A stretch of 64,000 bases of DNA from Halobacteria archaeon HArc-gm2 (GCA_025517465.1 JAOPKE010000004.1:1-64000); one strand, 5' to 3'; positions 24,935-35,536 are shown, counted from the stretch's first letter. Notes: a model not told the origin generated them from the sequence alone. Translations and numbers: made by a program.

Positions 24935-25303
24935 ATGCAAGTCCTACTCGGCGTCGGGGGCACCCCTCTCTCCTACCAGGCCCTCGACGAGACGATCGCG
25001 CGAGCGCAGGAGGCCGGCGACGAGCTCACCGTGGCCGTGTTCGCGAGCGGCGCAGCCGACGCGAGCCGAGACGAGGTCGAACAGCGCGTCCGCGAGACGC
25101 TCGCGGAGACGGACGTCCCGTCGACGGTTCGCCACGTCGAGGGCGACCCGGGGTCCGACCTCGTGACCATCGCCAACCGGGAGTCCTTCGACCGCATCGT
25201 GCTCGGGAGCGGGGAGCGCAGCCCGCTCGGCAAGATCCAGCTCGGCTCCGTCGCGGAGTTCGTCCTCCTGAACGCCCAGACGCCGGTGACTCTCGTCCGA
25301 TGA
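24935..25303 (+). CDS. UspA-like universal stress protein
   Basis: 122 aa, smaller than typical UspA. The fold is recognisable from the N-terminal strand QVLLGVGGTP, the helix ALDETIARAQEAGDELTVAV, and the C-terminal nucleotide-loop region RIVLGSGERSPLGKIQLGSVAE followed by TPVTLVR. GSG-x-RSPLGK-x-xLGS fits the ATP-binding G-2x-G-9x-G-S/T pattern. Stop overlaps the start of the acetyltransferase (ATGA). Confidence 0.88.
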   Translation: MQVLLGVGGTPLSYQALDETIARAQEAGDELTVAVFASGAADASRDEVEQRVRETLAETDVPSTVRHVEGDPGSDLVTIANRESFDRIVLGSGERSPLGKIQLGSVAEFVLLNAQTPVTLVR

Positions 25304-25821
25304 GCCCGGCATTCCCCGACGAGCCGGCCGACTCGTTCCCGCGACCACCCCGGTCGTTCGCGGACGGCGCCGGCCGGACCATCGACGTCGAGCGCGCGTC
25401 GGACGCCGACGCGGCGGACCTGCTCGCGATGTACCGCGAGTTCGACCCCGCCGACCGCGCCCAGGGCATCCCGCCGGTCCAGGCCGAGGCCATCGAGCAG
25501 TGGCTCGACACCATCCTCGCCGAGGACTGCGTCAACGTCGTCGCCCGCTACGACGGCGCCGCCGTCGGCCACGCGACGCTCGTCCCCGACGGCGACATCG
25601 GCTACGAACTCGCCATCTTCGTCCTCTCGGAATACCAGGGCGCCGGTATCGGCACCGAACTCGTCGAGACGTTGCTGGGGCTCGGTCAGGCCGAGGGCAT
25701 CGAGAAGGTGTGGCTCACCGTCGAGCGGTGGAACGACCCCGCCATCGCGCTGTACAAGAACGTCGGCTTCGAGACGAGCGACGCCGAACGGTTCGAACTC
25801 GAGATGGGCATCCGGATCTGA
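25300..25821 (+). CDS. GNAT-family N-acetyltransferase
   Basis: 173 aa. The acetyl-CoA-binding motif A is visible in FVLSEYQGAGIGTELVETLLG (Q/R-x-x-G-x-G/A), with a typical motif B ending LTVERWNDPAIALYKNVGF. Substrate unknown. Translationally coupled to the stress-protein gene by a 4-nt overlap, so the two are cotranscribed. Confidence 0.88.
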   Translation: MSPAFPDEPADSFPRPPRSFADGAGRTIDVERASDADAADLLAMYREFDPADRAQGIPPVQAEAIEQWLDTILAEDCVNVVARYDGAAVGHATLVPDGDIGYELAIFVLSEYQGAGIGTELVETLLGLGQAEGIEKVWLTVERWNDPAIALYKNVGFETSDAERFELEMGIRI

Positions 25822-25903
25822 GGGGCCCCATCGGTTCGAACTGGCGACGTGGTTCCGCCGATCGAGTGCCGAAGAGAGACCACCGAAACCCGCTAGAACA
25901 GTG

Positions 25904-26173
25904 ATGGACGTCACAGCCGGGCTGCTAGCGGCGTACGTCATGGTTCCGCTCGTCCCGGCAGTCGGTACGGCCCTCACGGTCGTCGCGCTGTCGCGCCCCC
26001 GTGTCGGGATTTTCACGACCGACGAGACCGTCCAGACGCCGTTCGGCTACGAGCGGTATCGGTTCAAATCCCCGAACCGCCGCCGTGCGCTCGGCGTCCT
26101 CCTCGTCGCCGAGTTTCTGGTCCTGACCGTCCTCACCGTTTTCGCTGCCGACGCGTATCTCGTCACTCCGTAG
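25904..26173 (+). CDS. Small two-helix membrane protein
   Basis: 89 aa from the ATG at 25904 (a GTG lies one codon before). Two helices (about residues 4-30 and 63-85) enclose a polar stretch with FGYERYRFKSPNRRR, probably cytoplasmic. No family recognised. On its own between two unrelated genes. Confidence 0.6.
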   Translation: MDVTAGLLAAYVMVPLVPAVGTALTVVALSRPRVGIFTTDETVQTPFGYERYRFKSPNRRRALGVLLVAEFLVLTVLTVFAADAYLVTP

Positions 26174-26234
26174 TGAGCAGACGCGCCGGGAACCGGTCGG
26201 CACTCACACCGCCGAAAGAAGCGTCCGGAAATCG

Positions 26235-26681
26235 CTACACCGAGAGCACGGGCTGGCTGGCGTACTCGATGACGTACAGCGCCGCGCGCCCGATGGCCTC
26301 GTCGGTCTCGTTGCTCCCCGGCTCGCGGGGCACCACCACGAAGTCGGCCTCGATGGCCTCGGCGACGTCGAGGATGACGCTGCCGGGAGACTGGCGCAGG
26401 CTGGTCGGCGAGAACCCGGCGGCAGTGGAGGTGTCGAGGTTGCCGCCGACGCCGTCGGAGTCGAGGCGGCCGCGCACCATCTCGGTGAACTCGCGGTGGT
26501 CCTCGGCGACGGTGTCGGCGTCGACGGTGCCGTCGTCGATGGCCTTCACGAGGCGCTCGTCGAGGACGAACAGGAGGTGTACGTCGGCGTCGTAGGCGTC
26601 CGCGACGGTGATCGCGTACTCGATGGCCCGCTCGGACTGGTCGCTGCCGTCGACCGGTGCGAGTACGAGATCCACGTCCAT
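26235..26681 (-). CDS. UspA-family universal stress protein
   Basis: 148 aa. Canonical start VDLVLAPVDGSDQSERAIEY; helix and strand order typical; the C-terminal part contains DFVVVPREPGSNETDEAIGR followed by YVIEYASQPVLSV. The ATP loop is degenerate (PREPGSNE instead of the G-rich motif), so ATP binding is doubtful. Divergent from the protease gene. Confidence 0.88.
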   Translation of the reverse strand: MDVDLVLAPVDGSDQSERAIEYAITVADAYDADVHLLFVLDERLVKAIDDGTVDADTVAEDHREFTEMVRGRLDSDGVGGNLDTSTAAGFSPTSLRQSPGSVILDVAEAIEADFVVVPREPGSNETDEAIGRAALYVIEYASQPVLSV

Positions 26682-26843
26682 TGGCAGTTGATCTGACGGG
26701 CGGCCCCAAATATCCATCCATTCCGCGCTGACACGACCCCGGGGGAGGACGCGGAGAGAGCACGGAGAGGATACGGAGTGAGCACGAGAGGAGCGCACTG
26801 GGAGAGCACGGGGCTTTAACCCGCGAGCGGGGAAGCGTTGGCT

Positions 26844-27983
26844 ATGCGAGAGTACGACGTCGCGCGGGTCTGGGGCATCCCGATCCGCGTTCACGTCTCC
26901 TTGCTGGTCATCCTCCCGATCCTCGCGTACCTGATCGGGAGCGGCGAGCAGATCGGGCTGTACGCGGGGCTCATCGAATCGCTCACCGGCACGTCACTCG
27001 ACGTGGCGGTCCTCCGCGAGGGGTCGACGCCGTGGGTCATCGGCAGCGTCGCCGCCGTCGCCCTGTTCGTCAGCGTGCTGCTGCACGAACTGGGCCACGC
27101 CTGGGCGGCGATGCGCTACGACCTCGACGTCGAGTCGATCACGCTGTGGATCCTCGGTGGGCTGGCGAACCTCGGGTCGATCCCCAGAGAGTGGAAGAAG
27201 GAGTTCTGGATCGCTGTCGCCGGCCCGATAGTCAGCGTCGCCACCGGTGTCGTCTGTTACCTGGCGCTGTTCGCGGTGCCGGCTTCGGCCGACGTGACGA
27301 CGTTTGTGGTCGGCTGGCTGGCCGTGACGAACCTCACCCTCGCGGTGTTCAACATGCTGCCGGCGTTCCCGATGGACGGCGGGCGCGTCCTCCGGGCGCT
27401 GCTGGCCCGGAACCGACCCTACGTCGCGGCGACCAGAACGGCCGCCCGGGTCGGGTCGATCTTCGCCATCCTCTTCGCGGTCTTCGGCATCCTCCCGCCG
27501 ATCCAGCCGATGTTCCTCCTGCTGGCGCTGTTCATCTACGGCGCGGCCAACAGCGAGTCGCGGATGGTCGCGCTGTCGGACCTCCTCGAGGGCCTCACCG
27601 TCGGCGAACTCGCCAGCGGGACCGACGCCACCATCGACGCCGGCGAGACCGTCGACGACCTCGTCTCGCGGATGTTCGCCGACCGACGGACCCAGTTCGT
27701 CGTCACCGAGAACGGCACCCCCATCGGCGTGGTGTCGGCGGTGGATTTCAAGGCGCTCTCACCCGAGGAGCGGGCGACCACGACCGTCGACGCGCTCGTC
27801 GAGCGCGACCTGCCCCGCTTCGACGCGGGGATGGCCGCCTTCGACGCGCTGGTCGAACTCGACGGGAATCGCACGACCGAGGCCATCGTCGAGGACGCCG
27901 CGGGCAGCCGCGTCATCACCCGCGCCGACTTCGCCGCCGCGATGGAGATGCGACGGCTGGTCGGTACCCACGAGCCGTTCTGA
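26844..27983 (+). CDS. Site-2 protease family zinc metalloprotease (M50) with CBS domains
   Basis: 379 aa. Intramembrane protease: zinc motif HELGH at residues 81-85 and the third ligand Asp178 in MLPAFPMDGGRVL. About six membrane helices precede a C-terminal pair of CBS-like repeats (VDDLVSRMFADRRTQFVVTE and VVSAVDFKAL), which may sense nucleotides. The ATG at 26844 is the natural start; a TTG two codons earlier is less likely. Target unknown. Confidence 0.92.
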   Translation: MREYDVARVWGIPIRVHVSLLVILPILAYLIGSGEQIGLYAGLIESLTGTSLDVAVLREGSTPWVIGSVAAVALFVSVLLHELGHAWAAMRYDLDVESITLWILGGLANLGSIPREWKKEFWIAVAGPIVSVATGVVCYLALFAVPASADVTTFVVGWLAVTNLTLAVFNMLPAFPMDGGRVLRALLARNRPYVAATRTAARVGSIFAILFAVFGILPPIQPMFLLLALFIYGAANSESRMVALSDLLEGLTVGELASGTDATIDAGETVDDLVSRMFADRRTQFVVTENGTPIGVVSAVDFKALSPEERATTTVDALVERDLPRFDAGMAAFDALVELDGNRTTEAIVEDAAGSRVITRADFAAAMEMRRLVGTHEPF

Positions 27984-28070
27984 GCCGGACCGCCTGCAGG
28001 ACTTTCTCTTCCGGCTTCCTCTTCGGACGGGACCACAGGCCCCTTCCGACCGTCCGCCGTAGGCCCACGC

Positions 28071-29087
28071 ATGCCTGAACAGAACAGGAAGTTTCTGCTG
28101 GCGCAGCGCCCCGAAGGCAAACCCGACGAGGACACCTTCGAACTGGTCGAAGACGACGTCCCCGAACCGGGCCCCGGCGAGGTGCTCGTGCGGACAATCT
28201 ACCTCTCCGTCGACCCCTACATGCGCGGGCGGATGCGCGACGCCGAATCCTACGCGGAGCCGTGGGAGGTCGACGAACCACTCGAGGGAGCCGTCGTCGG
28301 TGAGGTCGTCGAGTCCAACGGCGGCGGGTTCGACGAGGGTGACGTCGTCACCGGCGACCTGGAGTGGGCCGAGTACGCGACGGCGCCGGGGAGCGAACTC
28401 ACGGCGGTCGACTCGGACCTGGCGCCCATCTCGACGGCGACGAGCGTCCTCGGGATGACGGGGAGGACGGCCTTCTTCGGCACCCGGGAAGTGGCCCAGC
28501 CGACGGCCGGCGACACGTTCGTCGTCTCCGGCGCGGCGGGGGCGGTCGGCTCCGTCGCGGGCCAGATCGCGAAGATGGCCGGCGCCCGCGTCGTCGGCTT
28601 CACCGGCTCCGACGAGAAGGTCCAGTTCCTCGAGGACGAACTCGGATTCGACGCGGCGATCAACTACAAGGATACCGAGGACTACGTGGCCGCGCTGGCG
28701 GAGGCCGCACCCGACGGCGTCGACGCGTACTTCGACAACGTCGGTGGCCCCATCACCGACGCCGTCTTCCAGCACCTGAACCTGGACGCCCGCGTCGCCG
28801 TCTGCGGCCAGATATCTCAGTACAACGCCGAGGAGATGCCGACCGGCCCGCGGAAGCTGAGTCAGCTCATCGGCAAGCGCGCGACCGTCGAGGGGTTCCT
28901 CGTCTGGGACTTCCACGCGCGCTTCGAGCAGGCGAACCGGCGACTCGCAGAGTGGGTCCAGTCGGGGGAACTCCAGTACCGCGAGACCGTCACGGAGGGT
29001 CTGGAGAACGCGCCCGACGCCTTCGTCGGACTGTTCGAGGGCGAGAACATCGGCAAACAGCTGGTGAAAGTCGGCGACGAGCCGTAG
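28071..29087 (+). CDS. NADP-dependent oxidoreductase (zinc-free MDR family)
   Basis: 338 aa, medium-chain reductase of the CurA/YncB or leukotriene B4 12-hydroxydehydrogenase type. N-terminal QNRKFLLAQRPEGKP, the substrate region YLSVDPYMRGRM, and Rossmann motif VSGAAGAVGSVAGQIAKMAG are diagnostic; zinc ligands are absent. It probably reduces alkenals or 2-alkenones with NADPH. Confidence 0.9.
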   Translation: MPEQNRKFLLAQRPEGKPDEDTFELVEDDVPEPGPGEVLVRTIYLSVDPYMRGRMRDAESYAEPWEVDEPLEGAVVGEVVESNGGGFDEGDVVTGDLEWAEYATAPGSELTAVDSDLAPISTATSVLGMTGRTAFFGTREVAQPTAGDTFVVSGAAGAVGSVAGQIAKMAGARVVGFTGSDEKVQFLEDELGFDAAINYKDTEDYVAALAEAAPDGVDAYFDNVGGPITDAVFQHLNLDARVAVCGQISQYNAEEMPTGPRKLSQLIGKRATVEGFLVWDFHARFEQANRRLAEWVQSGELQYRETVTEGLENAPDAFVGLFEGENIGKQLVKVGDEP

Positions 29088-29123
29088 CGGGCGTAGAAAC
29101 ACCTCGTCGTGGACGCGAGCGAG

Positions 29124-30095
29124 TTACTCGGGCTTCCGGACGATGTTTTCGAGGGCAGCGGGGTCCGCGTCGTCGTCGAGTTTGCGGACGTTGCCGGCGA
29201 CGATGTCGGCGAGGCGCTCCCAGTGTTCCGGGCTGTGACCCGCGTTGTGGGGCGTGATGGTCACGTTGCCGAAGTTCCACAGCGGGTGCTCGGCCGGGAG
29301 CGGTTCCGGGTCGGTGACGTCGAGGCCGGCGCCGGCGATGGAGTTCGTGCGAATCGCCGACACCAGCGCGTCGGTGTCGACGATGGCGCCGCGGCCGACG
29401 TTGACGAGATAGGAGTGGGGCGGGAGCGTCTCGAACTCCGCCTCGCCGATCAGGCCCTCGGTCTCGTCGGTCAGCGGCGCGGCGATAACGAGATGGTCGG
29501 TCCGGGCCAGCGCCTCGTGGATCGCTTCGTCGTCGAAGCCGACGACCTCGTCGGTCGGGCCGCCCTTCTCCGGGGAGTAGCGGACGCCGATGGTCTTCAC
29601 GTCGAACCCGTCCAGTCGCTGGACGACGGCCTGGCCGATGGCGCCGAGGCCGACGACCGTCACGACGCTGTCCTTCAGCTCGCCCGCCTGGAAGTGGCGC
29701 CACTCCCGGCGCTCCTGGCGCTCGCTGGCGACGTGCACGTTGCGGGTGAAGCTCAGGACGTAGGCCAGCACCTGCTCGGCGATGTTGGGCGCGTGGATGC
29801 CGGAGGCGTTCGTGACGGCGACGCCCCGCGAGGCGAGTTCGTCCAGCGGCAGGTGGTCGTAGCCGGCGGCGACGCCGGCGAACAGTTCCAGCCGCTCGGC
29901 CCGGTCGACCAGGGCGGGGTCGACGTCGGTCGACGAGATGACCCTGGCGCCGGCGGCGAAGTCGCGTTCCTCTTTCGGGGTCCGGGCGACGTGGACGGTG
30001 TGGTCCGGCAGGCGTTCCCTGAGCGCGTCGGCGTAGTCGACGGCGGGCATGCCGTGCGTCCCTCTCCGGAGGACGAGGACGTCTGTGTCACTCAT
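29124..30095 (-). CDS. D-2-hydroxyacid dehydrogenase
   Basis: 323 aa. NAD-binding motif VVGLGAIGQAVVQRL; catalytic region PHSYLVNVGRGAIVDTDAL followed by ITPHNAGHSPEHW. The catalytic Arg, Glu and His of the phosphoglycerate/glycerate dehydrogenase superfamily are all represented. Substrate unclear. Start at MSDTDVLVLRRG (30095); a further open stretch upstream is A/T-richer and unlike the family. Convergent with the reductase gene with 36 bp between stops. Confidence 0.9.
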   Translation of the reverse strand: MSDTDVLVLRRGTHGMPAVDYADALRERLPDHTVHVARTPKEERDFAAGARVISSTDVDPALVDRAERLELFAGVAAGYDHLPLDELASRGVAVTNASGIHAPNIAEQVLAYVLSFTRNVHVASERQERREWRHFQAGELKDSVVTVVGLGAIGQAVVQRLDGFDVKTIGVRYSPEKGGPTDEVVGFDDEAIHEALARTDHLVIAAPLTDETEGLIGEAEFETLPPHSYLVNVGRGAIVDTDALVSAIRTNSIAGAGLDVTDPEPLPAEHPLWNFGNVTITPHNAGHSPEHWERLADIVAGNVRKLDDDADPAALENIVRKPE

Positions 30096-30194
30096 GGTCT
30101 GTGAAGTACTCACGTACACAGAGCGGAGGGCGATACAAGACCGTTTGGCACGGGGAAAAGTGCGGGCCAGCGAGCCGTGAAACGCCGGCCGGAC

Positions 30195-31487
30195 TCAGGA
30201 GCGTCGGCGGACGACCAGCCCGACGCCGGCCAGCCCGATGCCGAGCACCGTGAGTCCGAGGTGCGCCTCGGCGAACCAGTACGGCGTCCCCGGGAAGACG
30301 GACCGGATGCCCACCATCGCGAGCGAGAGCACGGGCACGTCGCCGCCAGGATCGGCGACGGCGCCGCGTTCGTACCGGTCAGTCCCGGCCCGCTCGCCTT
30401 CGGGGAGCCGCTCGGCCTCGTAGGGGATGCCGCCCGTCTGGTGACTCCAGACGACGGTGCCGTTGGGCGTCACCTCGAGGAGGCGGGCGTTCCGGGTGTC
30501 GGTGACCAGCGTGTTCCCGTTGTCCAGCCGGTCGGCGTCGCGGGGCCAGTTCAGCTCGACCCCTTCGGCCTCGGTGAGCGTCCAGGCCGGCTCCCACTCC
30601 CCGGTCGCCTCGTTCCGGTGGAGTTCGACGACGCGGTCGTTCTCGCTGTCGGCGACGAGGACGGCGCCGTCGTCGAGCCACTGTGGGTTGTGCTGGTCGT
30701 AGAGGACGCTCGGGTCACCACAGCGGACGTCGCCGTCGCCGTCCGCGTCGACGAGCCTCCTCGGCCCCAGACAGGTGTCGTCGCTCCCGCCGTCGTCCTC
30801 GTTGATCACCTCGACGACGCCCTCGTCACGCTCGACGAGGAGGACCTGATTCGCGTTGCGCACCGAGACGAGGTAGTGGCTCTCGTTGACGACGTCGACG
30901 TCGTTGACGTGGAGCCAGTCGCGTTGCGTGGGGTCCTCGGGCGCCTCGTAGAACGAGCTCGCGTTCCACTGCCAGGTTATCTCGTCGCCGTCGACGGTGA
31001 AGATACGCTCTCTGTCCATGTCGGTCAGGAGGAACTCGCCCGAATCCAGTTCCTCGACGTCGTGGATCTCGCTGTTGGTCTTCGTGCGCACGGGGAAGGC
31101 GTACTCCTCGACGACCGCGGGGCCGCCCTCGGCGTCCGGGTCGATGATCCGGAACCCGGTCTTCGTACAGGGTGCCTCGTAGGGGCCACAATCGTCCCCG
31201 TAGCCCGAGTGCATGAACCCGGCCAGGACGGTGCCGTCCTCGCGCATGGTCACGTCGAAGTAGCTGTCGGCGGTCTCTTCGGTCCAGACCCGGTCGTCCC
31301 CTTCGAGGAGGGAGACGGATCCGCCGGCGTGGTAGCTGTCGTCGCCCTGCGATCCGACCAGCGTCTGGGGCGAGTCGACGCGTTGCGTCCCGATGTCTGG
31401 CGCGGTCGCGGCACCGACGGCGACCGTTCCGACGAGCAACACGGCGCCGAGAACGAGGAGAGCGGTGCCGCGCGCTTGGCGGTCCAT
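30195..31487 (-). CDS. Membrane-anchored arylsulfotransferase-like (ASST) beta-propeller protein
   Basis: 430 aa. N-terminal signal/anchor (ALLVLGAVLLVGTVAVGAA), an extracellular beta-propeller of ASST type (SEIHDVEELDSGEFLLTDMD, WLHVNDVDVVNESHYLVSVR, LVADSENDRVVELHRN, WPRDADRLDNGNTLVTDT) and a C-terminal helix with an RRRS tail. It contains the aspartate-rich, calcium-site-like loop DADGDGDV. True sulfotransferase activity is uncertain; the family includes non-enzymatic propellers. Confidence 0.8.
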   Translation of the reverse strand: MDRQARGTALLVLGAVLLVGTVAVGAATAPDIGTQRVDSPQTLVGSQGDDSYHAGGSVSLLEGDDRVWTEETADSYFDVTMREDGTVLAGFMHSGYGDDCGPYEAPCTKTGFRIIDPDAEGGPAVVEEYAFPVRTKTNSEIHDVEELDSGEFLLTDMDRERIFTVDGDEITWQWNASSFYEAPEDPTQRDWLHVNDVDVVNESHYLVSVRNANQVLLVERDEGVVEVINEDDGGSDDTCLGPRRLVDADGDGDVRCGDPSVLYDQHNPQWLDDGAVLVADSENDRVVELHRNEATGEWEPAWTLTEAEGVELNWPRDADRLDNGNTLVTDTRNARLLEVTPNGTVVWSHQTGGIPYEAERLPEGERAGTDRYERGAVADPGGDVPVLSLAMVGIRSVFPGTPYWFAEAHLGLTVLGIGLAGVGLVVRRRS

Positions 31488-31638
31488 ACCGAAATCTTCC
31501 AGTCAGCGCGCGCAAATAGTTTTCGCGCCCGATCACGCCGCCGTCTGTTAATTTAAGGGATCGCTATTGGCCACAAACAGCACCCCCGTTCCGGCAGTGG
31601 GGACAGTTACAAGGGATGGGGGACCACACCAGTGACCA

Positions 31639-32490
31639 ATGCAAGCCGGGCTGGCGGAGTTGTTCGTCCGGATCGTGGGCACCGATCCGGTTGTCCAGGG
31701 GCTGGCAGGTGGCATCGTCATCGCGACGATGAACCTCGTCGGCGCGTCGCTGGTGCTCGTCTGGCGCAACCCCTCCGAACGGGCACTGGACGGGGCGCTG
31801 GGCTTCGCCGCCGGCGTGATGCTCGCCGCGGCGTTCACGAGCCTCATCATCCCCGGCATCGAGGTCTACTCCGACGGGAATCCGCTCCCGACGCTGGCCG
31901 GCGTGGTCCTCGGGGTGGTCTTCCTCGACCGGGCCGACGTCCTCGTGCCCCACGCTCACTACCTGCTGACCGGGGAGCGCCGGACCGACGCCGCCGAGCC
32001 GAGCGAGACAGTCCCCGGAATCAACCCGGACAAACTCGCCCCCGTGGTCCTGTTCGTCCTCGCGATCACGCTCCACAACATGCCCGAGGGACTGGCGGTC
32101 GGCGTCGGCTTCGGCGCCGCCGAGGGGACGGAGGGACTCGGTACCGCCCTGGCGCTGATGGTCGCCATCGGTATCCAGAACATACCGGAGGGGCTGGCCG
32201 TCTCCGTCGCGGCGGTCAACGCCGGCCTCGACCGGAAGTCCTACGCGCTGTTCGCGGGCGCTCGCGCGGGTGCGGTCGAGATTCCGCTGGCCGTGCTCGG
32301 CGCCGTCGCCGTCCAGCTAGTCCGACCCTTGCTCCCGTACGCGATGGGCTTTGCCGCCGGCGCGATGCTGTTCGTCATCAGCGACGAGATCGTCCCGGAG
32401 ACCCACACCAGCGGCAACGAACGGGTCGCCACGCTCGGCACCATGGCAGGTGTCGTCGTCATGCTGTACCTGGACGTGTCGCTGGGGTAA
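31639..32490 (+). CDS. ZIP-family metal transporter
   Basis: 283 aa, about eight helices. The signature metal site is on helices IV and V: HNMPEGLAVGVGFG and QNIPEGLAVS. A short cytoplasmic loop contains RRTDAAEPSE. The protein should carry zinc or another divalent cation inward. Divergent from the ASST-like gene with ~150 bp between. Confidence 0.93.
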   Translation: MQAGLAELFVRIVGTDPVVQGLAGGIVIATMNLVGASLVLVWRNPSERALDGALGFAAGVMLAAAFTSLIIPGIEVYSDGNPLPTLAGVVLGVVFLDRADVLVPHAHYLLTGERRTDAAEPSETVPGINPDKLAPVVLFVLAITLHNMPEGLAVGVGFGAAEGTEGLGTALALMVAIGIQNIPEGLAVSVAAVNAGLDRKSYALFAGARAGAVEIPLAVLGAVAVQLVRPLLPYAMGFAAGAMLFVISDEIVPETHTSGNERVATLGTMAGVVVMLYLDVSLG

Positions 32491-32585
32491 TCCACGCTTC
32501 GTCCGTCGGTTCGTCACGGCGAATTAATCACACCCTATGCCGACGACCCGTGGTGTTTTTCCGCGCGGCCGACATAGACTCCGAT

Positions 32586-32768
32586 ATGGGCTTTGGTAGC
32601 TACGACGAATCCGAACAGAAGGACCAGAACGCGGACATCGACGAGGACGAAGCGGTCACCGTCCACGAGAACGACCACGACGGGGAGGTCACCTTCGAAT
32701 CGGAGGCCAGCCAGGAGGAACTGATCGGCCGCCTGGACGAGATGAAGGACGACGAAGACGACGAGTAA
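32586..32768 (+). CDS. DUF5786-like small acidic protein
   Basis: 60 aa beginning MGFGSYDESEQKDQ and ending with an acidic tail (MKDDEDDE). GFGSYDESEQ is the invariant start of the haloarchaeal DUF5786 family. No Cys. Function unknown; the conservation suggests a small regulator or ligand of a larger protein. Confidence 0.85.
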   Translation: MGFGSYDESEQKDQNADIDEDEAVTVHENDHDGEVTFESEASQEELIGRLDEMKDDEDDE

Positions 32769-32890
32769 GCTGCCAGGCCGTTTTCTGCATCTGAATCTTC
32801 GGTAGCGACAGCGACGGCGGACGAACGCGGACCGATCTGGCGCCGCGACTGGCCCCACCGACGGACCTGTCCCCCTGGCGGACCGGTCCG

Positions 32891-35536
32891 TCAGGGATAG
32901 ATCAGGATGGTCGCCGTCTCCCCCTCGAGGACGTCGACCTCCTCGCCGGACTCGGCGCGGTGTTCCTCGTGGACGGTGACGGCGTCGCCCGGGATGACCG
33001 CCACTTCGTCTCCGAGGTCGACCTCGATCTCGCCGTCGAACTCCTGCTGGCGCTGGACCGTCTCGGGGTCCATCGCCTCCAGCGCGGCGACGACCTGGCC
33101 GGCCTGGTCGCGGAACTCCGGCCCGATGACGGAGTGGTCAGGGTCGACCGCGACGGGGACGAGTTCGACCGTGGGCTGGCCGGCCTCGACGCGGACCGGT
33201 GCGTTGACGGCCTCGCTCAGGTCGTAGGTGTCGACGGGTGACTCGGGCATTGCCTCGGGGTACACCTCGACGCGGTCCAGGTCCTCGTTCAGCGCGAGGC
33301 CCTCGTCGGACTTCCAGCCCCGGACCGTCGAGGCGACGTCGGCGATGATGCTCCCGACCGCCTCGGCCTCCTCGTCGAATCCGGTGGTGTCGATCTCCGG
33401 CCAGCTGCTCGCGTGGACGCTCCCCTCGGTCCCGGGCAGTGCGTCCCAGGCCTCCTCCGTGAGGAAGGGGGCGAAGGGCGAGAGCATGGTGAGCGACGAC
33501 GTGAGCGCCGTGAACAGCGCCTGGCGCGCGGCGTCGCGCTCGCCGGGGCGACCCTCGTAGAGCCGGCCCTTGATCAGTTCCAGGTAGTCGTCGGCGAGGT
33601 CGTGCCAGACGAACTCCCGGAGTTCCCGCAGCGCGGCGTCGTAGCGGTACTCGTCCATGTGGGCCTCGACGTCGTCGGCGACGCGGGCACAGCGGGCGAG
33701 GATCCACTCGTCGACGTCGCGGTAGGCCGGATCTTCCATCGGCTCGCGGTCGTCGTCGAAGTGGCCCGCGGCGAAGCGGGTGATGTTCCACACCTTCGTC
33801 TGGAAGCGGGAGGCCGAGGTGGCCTCCTTGGGCTGGTACTGGACGTCGCTGCCGGGCTGGCCACCCAGTGCGAGGGCCTGCCGGATGGCGTCGGCGCCGT
33901 ACTCGTCGATGGCGTCGTCCGGGTTGACGACGTTGCCCCGGGACTTGGACATCTTGTTCCCGTCCGGGCCGAACACCATCCCGTTGACGAGGATGTCGTC
34001 CCACGGTCGCTCGCCGGTGAGCGCGCCGGTCCGGAGGAGCGTGTAGAACGCCCACGTCCGGATGATGTCGTGGCCCTGCGGGCGGAGCGCCGTCGGTTCG
34101 AACTCGTCGAGGGCGATGTCGTCGGGCCAGCCGGAGACGTGCAGCGGCGTGATGGAGGAGTCCATCCACGTGTCCATCACGTCGGTCTCGCCGTGCCAGT
34201 CGCTGGCGCCGCAGTCGGGACAGTCGCCGATCGCCGGGTCTTCGTCGGTCGGGTCGACGGGGAGGTCGTCCTGGGTGGCGATGTGCCAGTGGTCGCACTC
34301 GCCACAGCGCCAGGCCGGGATGGGCGTCGCGAAGACGCGCTGGCGGGAGATGACCCAGTCCCAGTCCATCCCCTCGGTCCACTCCTCCAGGCGGGCGTAC
34401 ATGTGCTCGGGGATCCACTCGACTTCCTGGGCTTTCTCCAGGATGAGGTCCTGGTCGACCTCGACGAACCACTGCTCCTTCGAGAGGATTTCGATGGGCG
34501 TGTCACAGCGCCAGCACTGCCCGACGTTCTGGGTCGTGGGTTCGCTGTCGTTCAGGTACCCCTCGTCATCGAGTGCCTCGGCGACCTCGGTCTTGGCCTC
34601 GGAAATCGAGAGTCCCTCGAACTCGCCGGCGAGTTCGCCGAGGTGGCCGTCCTCGGTGAACACCGGCCGGAGGTCGAGGTCGTGCTCGGCCCACCAGTCG
34701 ACGTCCTGTTTGTCCCCGAAGGTACAGATCATCACCGCGCCGGTCCCGAAGTCGCCGTCGACGTCGTCGTCGGCGATGAGTTCGATCTCCTGGCCAAAGA
34801 GTGGGACCTCGAAGGTGTCGCCCACGCGGTCCGCGTATCGCTCGTCGTCGGGGTCGACGGCCATCGAGACGCAGGCGGCCAGCAGTTCCGGCCGCGTCGT
34901 GGCGATCTCGATATCGTCGTTGTCGACGCCCGGGAAAGTGACGTAGTAGAGCGTCCCGTCGACGCCTTCCTCGGTCTCGACCTCGGCGTCGGCGATGGCC
35001 GTCTCGCACCGCGGACACCAGTTGACGGGGTGCTCGTCGCGGTACACCATCTCCTCGTCGGCCATCTCGACGAACGAGCGCTGGGTCTTCCCCCAGTACT
35101 CCTCGTCCATCGTCCGGTACTCCGCCGACCAGTCGATGCCGAAGCCGAGATCCAGCATCGTCTCCTTCATCGAGTCGATCTGGTCCTCGGTGTGCTCGAC
35201 GCAGAGCTCCCGGAACTCGTCGCGGGGGACGTCCGTCCGGTGGATGTCGTGATTCTCCTCGACCTTGACCTCGGTCGGCAGGCCGTGACAGTCCCACCCC
35301 TGCGGGAAGAGGACGTCCTCACCCTGCAGGCGGTGATAGCGCGCGGCGAAGTCGATGTACGCCCACCCCAGGGCGTGGCCGATGTGGAGGTTGCCGGTCG
35401 GGTACGGCGGCGGCGTGTCGATGACGTAGTCCGTCGCACCGGTGTCGACGTACTCGTAGACGTCCATCTCCTGCCACTCCTCGCGCCACTTCGACTCGAC
35501 GCTGTCGGGCTCGTAGTTGTCTGCTAGATCGCTCAT
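32891..35536 (-). CDS. valS: Valyl-tRNA synthetase
   Basis: 881-aa class I aminoacyl-tRNA synthetase. HIGH signature at residues 51-54 in [24 protein letters not shown] marks the second ATP motif. The editing domain has [17 protein letters not shown]. Zinc knuckles CPRC, CWRC and CPDCG are present. The C-terminal anticodon-binding helices are complete. [21 protein letters not shown] is diagnostic for valine rather than isoleucine enzymes. The start gives [11 protein letters not shown]; a candidate promoter lies ~140 bp upstream. Confidence 0.95.
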   Translation of the reverse strand: MSDLADNYEPDSVESKWREEWQEMDVYEYVDTGATDYVIDTPPPYPTGNLHIGHALGWAYIDFAARYHRLQGEDVLFPQGWDCHGLPTEVKVEENHDIHRTDVPRDEFRELCVEHTEDQIDSMKETMLDLGFGIDWSAEYRTMDEEYWGKTQRSFVEMADEEMVYRDEHPVNWCPRCETAIADAEVETEEGVDGTLYYVTFPGVDNDDIEIATTRPELLAACVSMAVDPDDERYADRVGDTFEVPLFGQEIELIADDDVDGDFGTGAVMICTFGDKQDVDWWAEHDLDLRPVFTEDGHLGELAGEFEGLSISEAKTEVAEALDDEGYLNDSEPTTQNVGQCWRCDTPIEILSKEQWFVEVDQDLILEKAQEVEWIPEHMYARLEEWTEGMDWDWVISRQRVFATPIPAWRCGECDHWHIATQDDLPVDPTDEDPAIGDCPDCGASDWHGETDVMDTWMDSSITPLHVSGWPDDIALDEFEPTALRPQGHDIIRTWAFYTLLRTGALTGERPWDDILVNGMVFGPDGNKMSKSRGNVVNPDDAIDEYGADAIRQALALGGQPGSDVQYQPKEATSASRFQTKVWNITRFAAGHFDDDREPMEDPAYRDVDEWILARCARVADDVEAHMDEYRYDAALRELREFVWHDLADDYLELIKGRLYEGRPGERDAARQALFTALTSSLTMLSPFAPFLTEEAWDALPGTEGSVHASSWPEIDTTGFDEEAEAVGSIIADVASTVRGWKSDEGLALNEDLDRVEVYPEAMPESPVDTYDLSEAVNAPVRVEAGQPTVELVPVAVDPDHSVIGPEFRDQAGQVVAALEAMDPETVQRQQEFDGEIEVDLGDEVAVIPGDAVTVHEEHRAESGEEVDVLEGETATILIYP

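Noticed and set aside
33413-35527. Plus-strand open frame of ~700 codons
   Set aside because: Exactly antisense to valS; the product has valine-histidine-arginine bias expected of a shadow frame.
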